Source: Pseudoduganella rivuli
Lineage (GTDB): Bacteria; Pseudomonadota; Gammaproteobacteria; Burkholderiales; Burkholderiaceae_D
Assembly: GCF_009674485.1 (NCBI RefSeq)
Contig: NZ_WKJJ01000008.1
Span: 278,002 to 342,001, forward strand
Reading direction: 5' to 3'
Length of the DNA: 64,000 bases
How positions within the stretch are numbered: the first letter of the stretch is position 1; the number at the start of each line of letters is the position of its first letter. Below are positions 1-8,803 of this stretch, in pieces. Below the pieces are notes generated by a model, which was not told the DNA's origin, made no database searches, and saw only the letters and a program-made list of their open reading frames with translations. Made by a program: the position numbers and the translations under genes.

Positions 1-1413
1 GTCGGCGGTGGTCGAACCGAACACCGGAGCGCGGAATTGCTGGCGGTCGTACACGGAGAGCGACGAGCGCGGAGCGAACGACTTGGTGGCCGGGGAGTAC
101 GAACCTTCAGGGGTATGCACGCCCTTCTCGCCCACCTGGCCTTCGAACACCCATGCCGGCAGCGGTGCATTGCACAGCGCCTTGCCCGCGTCGATGTCTT
201 CCTTGACCCACTGCGCCACCTGGCTCCAGCCGGAGGCTTGCCACGTTTCGAATGGACCGGTGTTCCAGCCGAAGCCCCAGCGCATCGCGAAGTCGATGTC
301 GCGGGCGTTGTCGGCGATCGATTCCAGGTGGATCGCGATGTAGTGGAACGCGTCGCGGAAGATCGCCCACAGGAACTGGCCTTGCGGGTTGGTCGATTCG
401 CGCAGCGCCTTCATCTTCTTGACCGGATCCTTTTCTTTCAGGATGCGGGCGATGATGTCGTCAGCCTTTTTGCCGCCGGCGACGTATTCACCGGTGGCCG
501 CGTCCAGGCGCAGGATGTCCTTGCCGACTTTCTTGTAGAAGCCGGCGCCGGATTTCTGGCCCAGCGCGCCCTTGGCCACCAGGCCGGACAGCACTTCAGG
601 CGTTTTGTAGATGCTGAAGAACGGGTCGTTCGGCAGGTTGTCTTCCATGGTCTTGATCACGTGACCCATGGTATCCAGGCCCACGACGTCGGCGGTACGG
701 AAGGTGCCGGACTTGGCGCGACCCAGCTTGGCGCCGGTCAGGTCATCGACCACGTCCACCGACAGGCCGAATTTCTCGGCTTCGTGGATGATCGCCAGGA
801 TGCCGAACACGCCCACGCGATTGGCGATGAAGTTCGGCGTATCTTTCGCACGAACGACACCCTTGCCCAGGGTCGACGTCATGAAGGTTTCCAGCTGATC
901 CAGGATTTCCGGCTTCGTCGAAGTGGTCGGGATCAGTTCCACCAGGTGCATGTAGCGCGGTGGGTTGAAGAAGTGAACGCCGCAGAAGCGCGCTTTCAGT
1001 TCGTCGGAGAAGCCTTCGGCCAGCTTGTTGATCGACAGGCCCGACGTGTTCGATGCGAAGATCGCGTTTGGCGCGATGTGCGGCGCGACCTTCTTGTACA
1101 GGTCGTGCTTCCAGTCCATGCGCTCGGCGATGGCTTCGATGATGATGTCGCAACCGGCCAGCAGTTCCAGGTTGTCTTCGTAGTTGGCGACCTGGATCAG
1201 TTCCGCGTCGGCCTTGTCGCCGAATGGCGCCGGCGACAGTTTTTTCAGGTTTTCAATCGCGCGCAGCACGATACCGTTCTTCGGCGTGCCTTCCTTGCCT
1301 GGCAGGTCGAACAGAACCACCGGTACTTTGGCGTTGACGCAGTGGGCGGCGATCTGCGCACCCATCACGCCGGCGCCCAGCACGGCTACTTTTTTCACGT
1401 TGAAGTTGCTCAT
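1..1413 (-). CDS. FadB-type 3-hydroxyacyl-CoA dehydrogenase / enoyl-CoA hydratase, C-terminus beyond window
   Basis: Beta-oxidation enzyme that oxidises L-3-hydroxyacyl-CoA with NAD+. The protein opens directly with the NAD-binding Rossmann fold (GAGVMG at residues 13-18), followed by the HAD signature around FFNPPRYMHLVELIP (about residue 150) and the HAD C-terminal domain. This domain order (dehydrogenase first) is that of the roughly 790-residue fused family in which the crotonase domain lies at the C-terminus, the reverse of E. coli FadB; only 471 codons are inside the window, so the hydratase half is inferred, not seen. The start ATG at 1413 follows AAGGAA. It lies 68 bp downstream of the acyl-CoA dehydrogenase, with a strong hairpin between them. 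A thiolase would be expected beyond the left edge. Confidence 0.9.
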   Translation of the reverse strand, partial: MSNFNVKKVAVLGAGVMGAQIAAHCVNAKVPVVLFDLPGKEGTPKNGIVLRAIENLKKLSPAPFGDKADAELIQVANYEDNLELLAGCDIIIEAIAERMDWKHDLYKKVAPHIAPNAIFASNTSGLSINKLAEGFSDELKARFCGVHFFNPPRYMHLVELIPTTSTKPEILDQLETFMTSTLGKGVVRAKDTPNFIANRVGVFGILAIIHEAEKFGLSVDVVDDLTGAKLGRAKSGTFRTADVVGLDTMGHVIKTMEDNLPNDPFFSIYKTPEVLSGLVAKGALGQKSGAGFYKKVGKDILRLDAATGEYVAGGKKADDIIARILKEKDPVKKMKALRESTNPQGQFLWAIFRDAFHYIAIHLESIADNARDIDFAMRWGFGWNTGPFETWQASGWSQVAQWVKEDIDAGKALCNAPLPAWVFEGQVGEKGVHTPEGSYSPATKSFAPRSSLSVYDRQQFRAPVFGSTTAD

Positions 1414-1437
1414 GTTTTTCCTTGGTCGATGGCGGTT

Positions 1438-1464
1438 GAGACCGCTGGTAACACCAGCGGTCTC
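1438..1464 (-). repeat. Intercistronic stem-loop between acyl-CoA dehydrogenase and fadB-like gene
   Basis: Perfect 11-bp inverted repeat (GAGACCGCTGG / CCAGCGGTCTC) with a 5-nt loop, about 18 bp after the acyl-CoA dehydrogenase stop and 24 bp before the fadB-like ATG. There is no T-run on either strand, so it looks more like an mRNA-processing or stabilising hairpin than an intrinsic terminator. Confidence 0.7.
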
Positions 1465-1481
1465 ATGCGCCACTAAGTTGA

Positions 1482-3272
1482 TTAGAACAGGTCGGCTTCC
1501 AGGGACATCAGGTTGGCGGCGCCGGAGCGTGCCAGACGGATCTGGGTTGCGGTTTCAGGGTACAGGCGGCCGAAGTAGAAGCGCGCCGTTGCCAGTTTGG
1601 CTTTGTAGAAGTTGTCGCCGGAATCTTGCTTGGCCAGTGCGATCTTCGCCATTTGCGCGAAGAAGTAGCTGTACACCAGGTGGCCCACGACGCGCAGGTA
1701 TGGCACGGCGGCCGCGCCCACTTCGTCCTGGTTCTGGAAGGCTTTCATGCCGATTTCCATGGTCAGCTTGCCGACTTTTTCGCCCAGTTCGCCCAGCGGG
1801 GTCACGAATTCGGACATCGCTTCGTCGGTGCCGTTTTCTTCCACGAAGGCGCGCACTTTCTCGCCGAACTTGCGCAGCTTGGCGCCGTTGTCCATCAGGA
1901 TCTTGCGGCCCAGCAGGTCCAGCGCCTGCACGGTGTTGGTGCCTTCGTAGATCAGGTTGATACGGGCGTCGCGCACGTATTGTTCCATGCCCCACTCGGA
2001 GATGTAGCCGTGGCCGCCGTACACTTGCATGGCTTCCGACGTGGCGATCCAGCCGTTGTCGGTGATGAAGGCCTTGATGATCGGGGTCAGCAGCGCGACT
2101 TCGTCGGCGCACTCTTTGCGCACGTCTTCGTCAGGGTGGTGCAGTTCGCGGTCGATCTGCAGCGCCACGTACGACGTGAATGCGCGGGCGCCTTCAGCGT
2201 AGGCTTTGGCGGTCAGCAGCATGCGGCGCACGTCCGGGTGCACGATGATCGGGTCGGCAGGACCGTCCGGGTTTTTCACGCCGGACAGCGAGCGCATTTG
2301 CAGGCGGTCTTTCGCGTACACCAGGGCGTTCTGGTAAGCCACTTCGGTCAGGCCCAGCGATTGCATGCCCACGCCCAGGCGGGCGGCGTTCATGAACACG
2401 AACATCGCGTTCAAGCCCTTGTTCGGCTGGCCGATGATCCAGCCTTTGGCGCCGTCCAGGTTCATCTGGCAAGTCGAGTTGCCGTGGATGCCCATTTTTT
2501 CTTCGATCGCGCCGCAGAAGATCGGGTTGCGCTCACCGATCTTGCCGTCGGCGGTCGGCAGGTATTTCGGTACCAGGAACAGCGAAATGCCTTTCGAGCC
2601 TTCCGGTGCGTCCGGCACGCGGGCCAGCACCAGGTGCAGGATGTTTTCCGACATGTCGTGTTCGCCGGCCGAGATGAAGATCTTGGCGCCGGTGATGTCC
2701 CACGAACCGTCGGCGTTCGGGATGGCCTTGGTACGCAGCATGCCCAGGTCGGTGCCGCAGTGCGGTTCGGTCAGGCACATGGTGCCGGTCCATTCGCCGG
2801 ACACCAGTTTCGGCAGGTACAGGCGTTTCTGTTCGTCGGTGCCGTGTTCTTTCAGGCACTCGTACGCGCCATGCGACAGGCCTGGATACATGGTCCACGC
2901 CTGGTTGGCCGAGTTCAGCATTTCATAGAACGAATTGTTCAGGACCAGCGGCAGACCCTGGCCGCCGTATTCCGGATCGCAGGCCAGCGCAGCCCAGCCG
3001 CCTTCAACGTACTGCTTGTACGCTTCCTTGAAGCCTTTCGGAGTGGTCACGGTCTTGGTTTCCGCGTTGTGCGTGCAGCCTTCACGGTCGCCCGAGTGGT
3101 TCAGCGGGAACAGCACTTCGGAGGTGAACTTGCCGCCTTCTTCCAGCACCTGGTTGATGATGTCGGCATCGATTTCAGCGTGGGTGGGCAGTTCTTTCAG
3201 TTGCTCTTCAACCTTCAAGAACTCGTGCAGCACGAACTGCATATCCCGGATTGGCGCGACGTATTGACCCAT
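1482..3272 (-). CDS. Acyl-CoA dehydrogenase (596 aa, FadE-like, with extra C-terminal domain)
   Basis: FAD enzyme that introduces the alpha-beta double bond in acyl-CoA, the first step of beta-oxidation. The protein shows the N-terminal helical domain, the central beta domain (MCLTEPHCGTDLG near residue 165; ITGAKIFISAGEHD near 195) and the helical C-terminal domain with GGHGYISEWG and the IYEGTNTVQ motif, whose Glu (about residue 443) is the expected catalytic base. It is about 200 residues longer than short acyl-CoA dehydrogenases; the extra C-terminal part fits the additional domain of the roughly 600-residue class. The start was moved from an upstream in-frame codon (3299) to the ATG at 3272, because AGGAG lies 7 bp ahead of it. 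Likely co-transcribed with the TetR gene upstream and the fadB-like gene downstream. Confidence 0.93.
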   Translation of the reverse strand: MGQYVAPIRDMQFVLHEFLKVEEQLKELPTHAEIDADIINQVLEEGGKFTSEVLFPLNHSGDREGCTHNAETKTVTTPKGFKEAYKQYVEGGWAALACDPEYGGQGLPLVLNNSFYEMLNSANQAWTMYPGLSHGAYECLKEHGTDEQKRLYLPKLVSGEWTGTMCLTEPHCGTDLGMLRTKAIPNADGSWDITGAKIFISAGEHDMSENILHLVLARVPDAPEGSKGISLFLVPKYLPTADGKIGERNPIFCGAIEEKMGIHGNSTCQMNLDGAKGWIIGQPNKGLNAMFVFMNAARLGVGMQSLGLTEVAYQNALVYAKDRLQMRSLSGVKNPDGPADPIIVHPDVRRMLLTAKAYAEGARAFTSYVALQIDRELHHPDEDVRKECADEVALLTPIIKAFITDNGWIATSEAMQVYGGHGYISEWGMEQYVRDARINLIYEGTNTVQALDLLGRKILMDNGAKLRKFGEKVRAFVEENGTDEAMSEFVTPLGELGEKVGKLTMEIGMKAFQNQDEVGAAAVPYLRVVGHLVYSYFFAQMAKIALAKQDSGDNFYKAKLATARFYFGRLYPETATQIRLARSGAANLMSLEADLF

Positions 3273-3381
3273 GATTTTCTCCTGACGGCTAAATAACAAT
3301 GTAAGTGAAAGCTGACTGCGGTTCGCCCACAGCCGCTTGGCAGCCGCCTGTACTACCGCATTAATACAACTGCGCTGGCGA

Positions 3382-4002
3382 CTACGGATTCCGGTAATTC
3401 TCGATCAAACGTTCAAAGCCCACTTTGGCACGCTCGACGGCGCCGGGAGTCCGCAGCAACCGTGCATCGTGATGGACCGCCAGGATCAGGCCGTACATCT
3501 CGTACACCAGCTGATGCGGATCGGTGTCCTGTTTCAGGTCACCGGTCTCCACCGCCTGCTTCACGCATCGCAGCAGCGCCCCCTGCCACGCCGACACCAT
3601 CGCCACCAGCTCTTCCCGGATCGGTCCGGGGCGGTCGTCGTATTCGACGGCGCCGCTGATGTAGATGCAGCCTGACGCGATCTCTTCGCTGACGCGGGAG
3701 ATCCAGCGCGCAAACATCGCACGCAAGCGGGGCAAACCGCGCGCTTCCTTGATGCTGGGGAAGAAAACTTCCTGCTCGAAACGGTGGTGATACAGTTTCA
3801 AGACTTCCAGCTGCAAGTCTTCACGCGAACCGAAGTGCGCAAACACCCCTGACTTGCTCATGTTCATCTTGTCCGCGAGCAAGCCAATGGTGAGGCCCTC
3901 CAAACCGTCCCGGCTGGCCAATTCCAGCGCCGTGTCCAGGATGGCTGCGCGAGTTAATTCACCCTTGCGCATAAATTTGATCGAAGTATTAATAGTTGCC
4001 AC
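3382..4002 (-). CDS. TetR/AcrR-family transcriptional regulator
   Basis: A 206-residue regulator with an N-terminal TetR helix-turn-helix (RAAILDTALELASRDG, then TIGLLADKMNMSKSGVFAHF) and an all-helical C-terminal ligand domain ending ENYRNP. It stands first in a same-strand run with acyl-CoA dehydrogenase and the fadB-like gene, 109 bp upstream, so it probably represses the beta-oxidation genes and responds to an acyl-CoA; this is inference from context. The start is uncertain: GTG at 4002 gives 206 aa and ATG at 3972 gives 196 aa, and neither has a strong ribosome binding site. Confidence 0.85.
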   Translation of the reverse strand: MATINTSIKFMRKGELTRAAILDTALELASRDGLEGLTIGLLADKMNMSKSGVFAHFGSREDLQLEVLKLYHHRFEQEVFFPSIKEARGLPRLRAMFARWISRVSEEIASGCIYISGAVEYDDRPGPIREELVAMVSAWQGALLRCVKQAVETGDLKQDTDPHQLVYEMYGLILAVHHDARLLRTPGAVERAKVGFERLIENYRNP

Positions 4003-4180
4003 TCAAAGTTTTCATCCAAGTCAGAAAATCTTATTTTCCACCACTTGGATTTCCTTCGTGTGAAAAGAATTGCGAACGCTCGTACTATTATCCACCAGGT
4101 GATAAAAGTCAAAGGGGATTGTTAGAGATCGCGCTCTATTGGTGCGTCGCAGCAGTTGGCTGTGCCCGGTTTTATGGCAT

Positions 4181-4200
4181 CCGGCGGCGGACGCCGCCGG
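4181..4200 (-). terminator. GC-rich hairpin after the Cache gene (terminator-like, no T-run)
   Basis: Perfect 8-bp stem CCGGCGGC / GCCGCCGG with a 4-nt loop, 16 bp beyond the stop of the Cache-domain gene. A T-run is absent, so intrinsic termination is only a possibility. Confidence 0.35.
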
Positions 4201-4215
4201 GCAAGGCGATGGACG

Positions 4216-4671
4216 CTACTTGTATATACCGCATGCGACGAGGATGTCGTCGACTTTTTCGATGTACGCGGTTTTTTGCTGCAAAGCGCCCGTGATCGGG
4301 TGGGGCCAGACGAAATCCACCCAGCCCTGGCCCTTGGTATTGGCCACTTCCAGGTAGCTTTTCACGGTAGGTTTGCCATTGACGTCTTTCACGTCAAGCA
4401 TGTTGCGGCCGACGATCTTGGGATTGGGACTGGCGAGATTGACGCCCTTCATATCATAGGAAAAGATGTACAGCTCGCCGTCGACAAACCTGCCCTTCGG
4501 GTTGTTGTATTCGGCAATCGCTTTTTCCCGCCCCACTTCCTTATAGTACGCGACGGCTTTCTTGACCATCGCCACCGCTTCTTCAGGCGTGCGCTTTTCC
4601 TGGGCCTGCACGGGCGCTTGCATTGCCAGTGCAACAAAACACATCCAGACCGCTTTCAGCCATTGCTTCAT
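4216..4671 (-). CDS. Secreted single-Cache-domain protein
   Basis: A 151-residue protein with a Sec signal peptide (MKQWLKAVWMCFVALAMQAP, cleavage near AQA-QE) and then one small Cache fold: the helix EEAVAMVKKAVAYYKEVGRE, the strand segment DGELYIFSYDMKGVNLASPN and the closing VDFVWPHPITG...KTAYIEKVDDILVACGIYK are typical of stand-alone sCache proteins. Cache domains bind small ligands outside the membrane. No membrane or signalling domain is attached, so this is a periplasmic solute-binding module whose partner is not evident nearby. It is followed by a GC-rich hairpin. Confidence 0.8.
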   Translation of the reverse strand: MKQWLKAVWMCFVALAMQAPVQAQEKRTPEEAVAMVKKAVAYYKEVGREKAIAEYNNPKGRFVDGELYIFSYDMKGVNLASPNPKIVGRNMLDVKDVNGKPTVKSYLEVANTKGQGWVDFVWPHPITGALQQKTAYIEKVDDILVACGIYK

Positions 4672-4787
4672 CGTCGTCTCCCTGGTGTTTGTCGACGCCG
4701 TCCTCTTGCGGGAGCGGCCAGCTTCATACTAGCACCGGCAAACTGTGACGAAATGCCTGTTGCGCAGGAGACACACGCGGGACCTCG

Positions 4788-5171
4788 TTATTCGTCGAAC
4801 AGGCCCCCCCTTACCCGCCGGTCGCGCTTGGTGGGGCGGCCCTTGTAGTCGGCGCCCGGGTCCTGGAACAGCCTGCGGCGCTCCTGCTCGGTGGCGCGGC
4901 GGGCGATGCTCTCTTCGCTTTCCTCGTACAGCAGGCGTGCGATCGGGGCGCCCTGGCGCTGGTCTGAAATCCCCAGCACCAGCACGTCCCATTTGTCGGA
5001 GCCGTTGTCGATGGACAATTTGTCGCCCAGGTGGACGATGCGGGCCGGTTTGATGCGCTCTCCGCCGACTTTCACGCGGCCGGATTCAATCGCGTCGATG
5101 GCCAGCGAGCGGGTCTTGAAGAAGCGGGCGGCCCACAACCACTTATCGATACGAACGTTTTCTTTAAGCAT
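4788..5171 (-). CDS. hslR: Heat-shock protein 15, S4-domain RNA-binding protein
   Basis: Ribosome-rescue factor of the Hsp15 family, which binds free 50S subunits carrying peptidyl-tRNA. The S4 fold is clear at residues 5-65 (VRIDKWLWAARFFKTRSLA, SGRVKVGGERIKPAR), followed by a basic C-terminal tail (ERRRLFQDPGADYKGRPTKR). The ATG at 5171 overlaps the stop of the clsB-like gene by 8 bp, indicating translational coupling; an upstream TTG would add five residues. The length of 127 aa is close to the family norm. Confidence 0.88.
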   Translation of the reverse strand: MLKENVRIDKWLWAARFFKTRSLAIDAIESGRVKVGGERIKPARIVHLGDKLSIDNGSDKWDVLVLGISDQRQGAPIARLLYEESEESIARRATEQERRRLFQDPGADYKGRPTKRDRRVRGGLFDE

Positions 5172-6327
5172 ATTTCTCTGCGGCAAAAATCCGCATCAGT
5201 AATTTGTACACGACGAATGCGATTTCATAGCCGATGCGGCGGAAGCGGCCCACATGCGCGTATTCGTGCTCGTGGACGACGACACCATCGGCAATCGCAT
5301 CTTCGATATGGCGGCGCAGGCTTTGCGAAAAAGCCGCATCCTTGATGACGACGTTGGCTTCCTGGTTCAAGAACAGGCTCAGGCCATCGACATTGCTGGA
5401 ACCCACCGTGGCCCAGTCATCGTCGATGACGGCGACTTTCGCGTGCAACTGGGTCTTGTGGTACTCGACCACCTTGACCCCGGCCGCCAGCAATTTCGGG
5501 TAAAACGAGTGGGCCACGGCATCCTGCAGCCAGATTTCCCCCACGCCGATCAGCAGCACTACCTCCACGCCCCGCTGCGCCGCGGTGGCCAGCGCGCGGC
5601 GGAATTTCCGGCCCGGTGCAAAGTAGGGATTGGCCAGAAGCACGCTCTTGCGGGCACGGCCCAGCGCCTGCAAGTACGCTTTCTGGATGGTGGCGCGGTT
5701 GCGCCAGTTGTCGCGCACGACAAAGCCCGCCTGCACGGAACTTTGGCGCGCGATCTTGTTCACCTTGCGCATTTCATTGAGCAGGCCGATGCGCTTGATG
5801 ATGCTCATCCGGCCCAGGCGGCGCCATTGCGTTTGCGCTTCCTTGTGGATGGCCGCCACCAGCGGTCCCTGCACTGCCACGGCAAAATCCCACCGTGGCG
5901 CGGACAGGCTGATGTTGTGGTCGTAATCGCAGAACATGTCGTCGTTGATGTTGATGCCGCCGACAAATGCGATTTCCCGGTCCACCACGCAAATCTTGCG
6001 GTGCGTACGGGTAAAGCCCCGTTTGAACCAGGGATTGAAGATGCGGTGCTCGACACCCGCTTCGCGCAATGCCGCATCCATGCGCGACACCTGGCCGTGG
6101 CCCGTCCCATACCAGTCGGTGATGACGCGCACCACCACGCCGCGCGCAGCGGCATTCTTCAGCGCAGCCAGCACGGATTGCCCCGTTTCGTCCCCCGCGA
6201 AGATATAGGTTTCGAAATACACCTCGTACTGGGCAGCATCGATCGCTTCCCGCAATGCCGGGAAGTAATCCGTACCACAGTGCAAGAGCCTGACTTCGTT
6301 ATCAGCGATAAAGTTGACCGACCGCAT
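5164..6327 (-). CDS. clsB: Phospholipase-D-type cardiolipin synthase (ClsB/YbhO-like)
   Basis: Membrane phospholipid enzyme that makes cardiolipin by phosphatidyl transfer. Both PLD motifs are intact: HRKICVVD at residue 109 with the trailing GGIN, and LHAKVAVIDDD near residue 290 followed by GSSN. At 387 aa it matches the short ClsB class that lacks N-terminal membrane anchors. It sits 6 bp downstream of an endonuclease/exonuclease/phosphatase-family gene and overlaps hslR; the ybhP-clsB pair is also adjacent in E. coli, which supports the symbol. Confidence 0.88.
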   Translation of the reverse strand: MRSVNFIADNEVRLLHCGTDYFPALREAIDAAQYEVYFETYIFAGDETGQSVLAALKNAAARGVVVRVITDWYGTGHGQVSRMDAALREAGVEHRIFNPWFKRGFTRTHRKICVVDREIAFVGGININDDMFCDYDHNISLSAPRWDFAVAVQGPLVAAIHKEAQTQWRRLGRMSIIKRIGLLNEMRKVNKIARQSSVQAGFVVRDNWRNRATIQKAYLQALGRARKSVLLANPYFAPGRKFRRALATAAQRGVEVVLLIGVGEIWLQDAVAHSFYPKLLAAGVKVVEYHKTQLHAKVAVIDDDWATVGSSNVDGLSLFLNQEANVVIKDAAFSQSLRRHIEDAIADGVVVHEHEYAHVGRFRRIGYEIAFVVYKLLMRIFAAEKYA

Positions 6328-6333
6328 GGTCCT

Positions 6334-7143
6334 TCAGTTCAGTTGGAGTGTCGCGACGATAGGCGAATGGTCCGACAGTTTAGCCCATGCGGGGCCGTGC
6401 AAGACTTGCGCGGTCTCCACATGGAAGCCTCGCACATAGATGCGGTCCAACCTGAAGAATGGCAAGGCCGCCGGGAACGTGCGCGCGGGCCGGACGGCGG
6501 CCTGGCGGCGCGCCAGGGTGCGCACCAGGTCACCAAACGAGGGATGAGCACCGATTTCATCGAACACTTCCACCACGCCCAGCGCCTGGCGCAAGGTATC
6601 GCTCAACGTATTGCGCCAGTCGTTGAAGTCGCCGGCAATGATGACGGGTTCGTTGTCGGGCGCGGTTTCCCGCACGGCATCGATCAGCGACTGCGTCTGC
6701 CGCGTGCGGCTGCCTTCGAACAGGCCCAGGTGCACCACGTAGCAGTGCACGGGCTGTTCCGGTGTCTCGATAATGCAGTGCAGGATGCCGCGCGCTTCGT
6801 ACTTGTGGTCGGAAATATCCGTGTTGGTCCAGTGCGCGATGGGGAAATTGCTGAGCAGCGCATTGCCGTGGTGGCCATGGTCGTAGACCGCGTTCATGCC
6901 GTACACGGAATGGCGCTCGTCGCCGGCAAAGAATTCGTGCTGGGCCGTGGTGGGCCAATGCCGGTGGCCATTGGCCTCGCTGCCGAATTTTTCAGCAATC
7001 CGGTCATGCTTGCCCTGCACTTCCTGCAAAAACACCACGTCGGCATCGAACTGCCCGATGGCTTGCTTGAGCGCGTGTACCCGCGGATGGCTGCGGTACG
7101 ACATGCCCTTATGGATGTTGTAGGTAGCGACTCGGATCTTCAT
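6334..7143 (-). CDS. Endonuclease/exonuclease/phosphatase-family protein (YbhP-like)
   Basis: A 269-residue protein of the EEP superfamily. It begins MKIRVATYNIHKG and contains the Glu metal ligand (FLQEVQGKHD), HLGLFEGSRTRQTQ, the Asn/Asp site IIAGDFNDWRNT and the C-terminal LSDHSP histidine. The start ATG at 7143 is fixed by the family N-terminus; the longer in-frame reading to 7311 runs into the MerR promoter region. It is the first gene of a ybhP-clsB-hslR unit. The substrate of YbhP proteins is not established; linkage to clsB suggests a membrane-lipid role. Confidence 0.87.
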   Translation of the reverse strand: MKIRVATYNIHKGMSYRSHPRVHALKQAIGQFDADVVFLQEVQGKHDRIAEKFGSEANGHRHWPTTAQHEFFAGDERHSVYGMNAVYDHGHHGNALLSNFPIAHWTNTDISDHKYEARGILHCIIETPEQPVHCYVVHLGLFEGSRTRQTQSLIDAVRETAPDNEPVIIAGDFNDWRNTLSDTLRQALGVVEVFDEIGAHPSFGDLVRTLARRQAAVRPARTFPAALPFFRLDRIYVRGFHVETAQVLHGPAWAKLSDHSPIVATLQLN

Positions 7144-7253
7144 GCAATTGATTCTAACCCCAACAGCTTGCTTGCTGCGGGGATATTGTGCGGTGGCGCG
7201 CTGGGTTGGCCACCGCACAGACTGTGCCGCAGGAAAAATCCTGTAGGATCCGC

Positions 7254-7284
7254 TTGACCCTGACGCAACGTCAGGCTCCACGAT
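7254..7284 (+). promoter_or_regulatory. MerR-type promoter with operator dyad
   Basis: A -35-like TTGACC (7254-7259) and a weak -10-like CACGAT (7279-7284) are separated by 19 bp, the over-long spacer typical of MerR-regulated promoters. The spacer holds a perfect dyad CCTGACG-CAA-CGTCAGG at 7259-7275. It lies 30 bp upstream of the MerR/TipAS gene, so autoregulation is likely. Confidence 0.65.
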
Positions 7285-7313
7285 GGTCACACGTTCGAAG
7301 AGAAAGGACACCG

Positions 7314-8339
7314 ATGGCGCTGAAAATTGGGGAACTGGCCCGCCGCACCGGCTTGACGGTACGCGCGCTGCACCACTATGACGCTATCGGCTTGCTGACC
7401 CCTTCGGCGCGGTCCGACGCCGGCTACCGGCTGTACAACGATGCGGATGTCGCCCGGCTGCACCAGATCCAGGCGCTGCGCAGTTTTGGCCTGCCGCTGG
7501 CCGACGTCGGAACCTATCTATCCAGGCCGGACCTGTCCCTGCAATCGGTGGTCGCCCAGCAAATCGACATGCTGACGCGCGAAATCGAGCAGGCCGGCGC
7601 GTTGCGCGAGCGCTTGCGGCGCTTGCATGGCGTGCTGACGCAGGGACAGGAACCGAACCTGGCCGACTGGCTGACCACTTTGGAGAGCATGAGCATGTAC
7701 GACAAATATTTCACCCCGGAAGAATTGCAGCAATTGCCGCTGTATACCAATGCCGCGATTGCCGTGCCTGAATGGAAGGCGCTGGTGGCTTCCGTGCGCG
7801 CGCTGATGGACCGGGGCGCCACGCCGCAAGACCCGGACGCGCAAGTGCTGGCACGGCAATGGATGGCGAAAAGCGTGCACGACACGGGCGCCAATCCGAT
7901 CCTGTTTGCCCGCCTGAACACGCTGCACGAGCACAATCAGGAAGTGCGGGAACAGTCCGGCGTCACATCGGACATCCTGCAATTCATCATCGATGCTTCG
8001 CATGAAGGCAAGCTGGCGATTTACCGCCGCTACCTCGACGACGATGAATACGCGTTCGTCCGCGCCAATATCGGCAAGCGCGCGCAGGAGTGGCCGCCGC
8101 TGATTGCGCGGGTACGGGTAGCGATCGATGAAGGCCATGCGCCGGATTCGCCGCAGGGGCAGGAATTGGCGCGACAGTGGTTCGAGCTGTTCCGCTCGTT
8201 CGCTGGAGATAATCCTGCCACGCAGGCGAAGATCCGTGAAGCGCTGACCAGGGAACCGGGGCTGACGGACCCGGGCTGGATCGATGCGGCGATGCTGGAG
8301 TGGGTGCGGCAGGCAATGATGGCGTTGCGGGCAGCGTAG
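7314..8339 (+). CDS. MerR-family activator with TipAS drug-recognition domain
   Basis: A 341-residue regulator. The N-terminal MerR winged helix (LKIGELARRTGLTVRALHHY, then GYRLYNDADVARLHQI) covers about residues 1-70, a dimerisation helix follows, and from about residue 120 onward the protein is a TipAS-type domain (MYDKYFTPEELQQLPL, DPDAQVLARQWM, QGQELARQWFELF). TipAS domains bind peptide antibiotics and other multi-ring drugs and trigger the MerR switch. The ATG at 7314 has AGAAAGGA ahead of it and sits just after a MerR-type promoter. It is divergent from the ybhP-like gene. No efflux gene lies adjacent, so the target beyond itself is unknown. Confidence 0.88.
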   Translation: MALKIGELARRTGLTVRALHHYDAIGLLTPSARSDAGYRLYNDADVARLHQIQALRSFGLPLADVGTYLSRPDLSLQSVVAQQIDMLTREIEQAGALRERLRRLHGVLTQGQEPNLADWLTTLESMSMYDKYFTPEELQQLPLYTNAAIAVPEWKALVASVRALMDRGATPQDPDAQVLARQWMAKSVHDTGANPILFARLNTLHEHNQEVREQSGVTSDILQFIIDASHEGKLAIYRRYLDDDEYAFVRANIGKRAQEWPPLIARVRVAIDEGHAPDSPQGQELARQWFELFRSFAGDNPATQAKIREALTREPGLTDPGWIDAAMLEWVRQAMMALRAA

Positions 8340-8425
8340 CCGCCCGCGCCGAAACACAGCAACGGCAGACAATCCGTGGCCATCGACAAGCGCTATATTG
8401 TTAGCTTTACCAAGGAGCGTTATTC

Positions 8426-8803
8426 ATGAATCCCTTCGCCGAATCCGTCAACCTCGAAGCCGCCTTCGCCACCATCACCGACCACTGGTCGCCCAAGGTC
8501 GTGGCCCAGGTAAACGACCAGTACGTCAAGCTGGCCAAAGTCCAGGGTGAAATCACCTGGCACAGCCACGAACACGAAGATGAACTGTTTTTCATCGTGC
8601 GCGGCAGCCTGGCCATGCACTATGAAGGCGGCAAGGTGGTGCAGCTGAATCAAGGCACGCTGCACGTGGTGCCGCGCGCCACGCAGCACAAGCCGGTGGC
8701 GGAGGAAGAATGCTGGATCATGCTGGTCGAAACCGTCACCACCAAACATACGGGCGACGTCGACACGCCCTATACCAAAACGCTGGAACAGCAACTGGCA
8801 TGA
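8426..8803 (+). CDS. Cupin-domain protein
   Basis: A 125-residue single cupin barrel. The metal-ligand signature is visible as HSHEHEDELFFIVRG (HxHx(4)E form) and the second motif as GTLHVVPRATQHKP. The start has a strong AAGGAG. The product probably binds a divalent metal and a small ligand; no specific reaction can be assigned. Its stop overlaps the ATG of the following secreted protein (ATGA), so the two are translated together. Confidence 0.85.
   Translation: MNPFAESVNLEAAFATITDHWSPKVVAQVNDQYVKLAKVQGEITWHSHEHEDELFFIVRGSLAMHYEGGKVVQLNQGTLHVVPRATQHKPVAEEECWIMLVETVTTKHTGDVDTPYTKTLEQQLA

Noticed and set aside
4089..4104. TATCCACCAGGTGATA as a TetR operator
   Set aside because: Only the inner CACC-A-GGTG is symmetric and no second copy lies near the regulator start; too weak to call.
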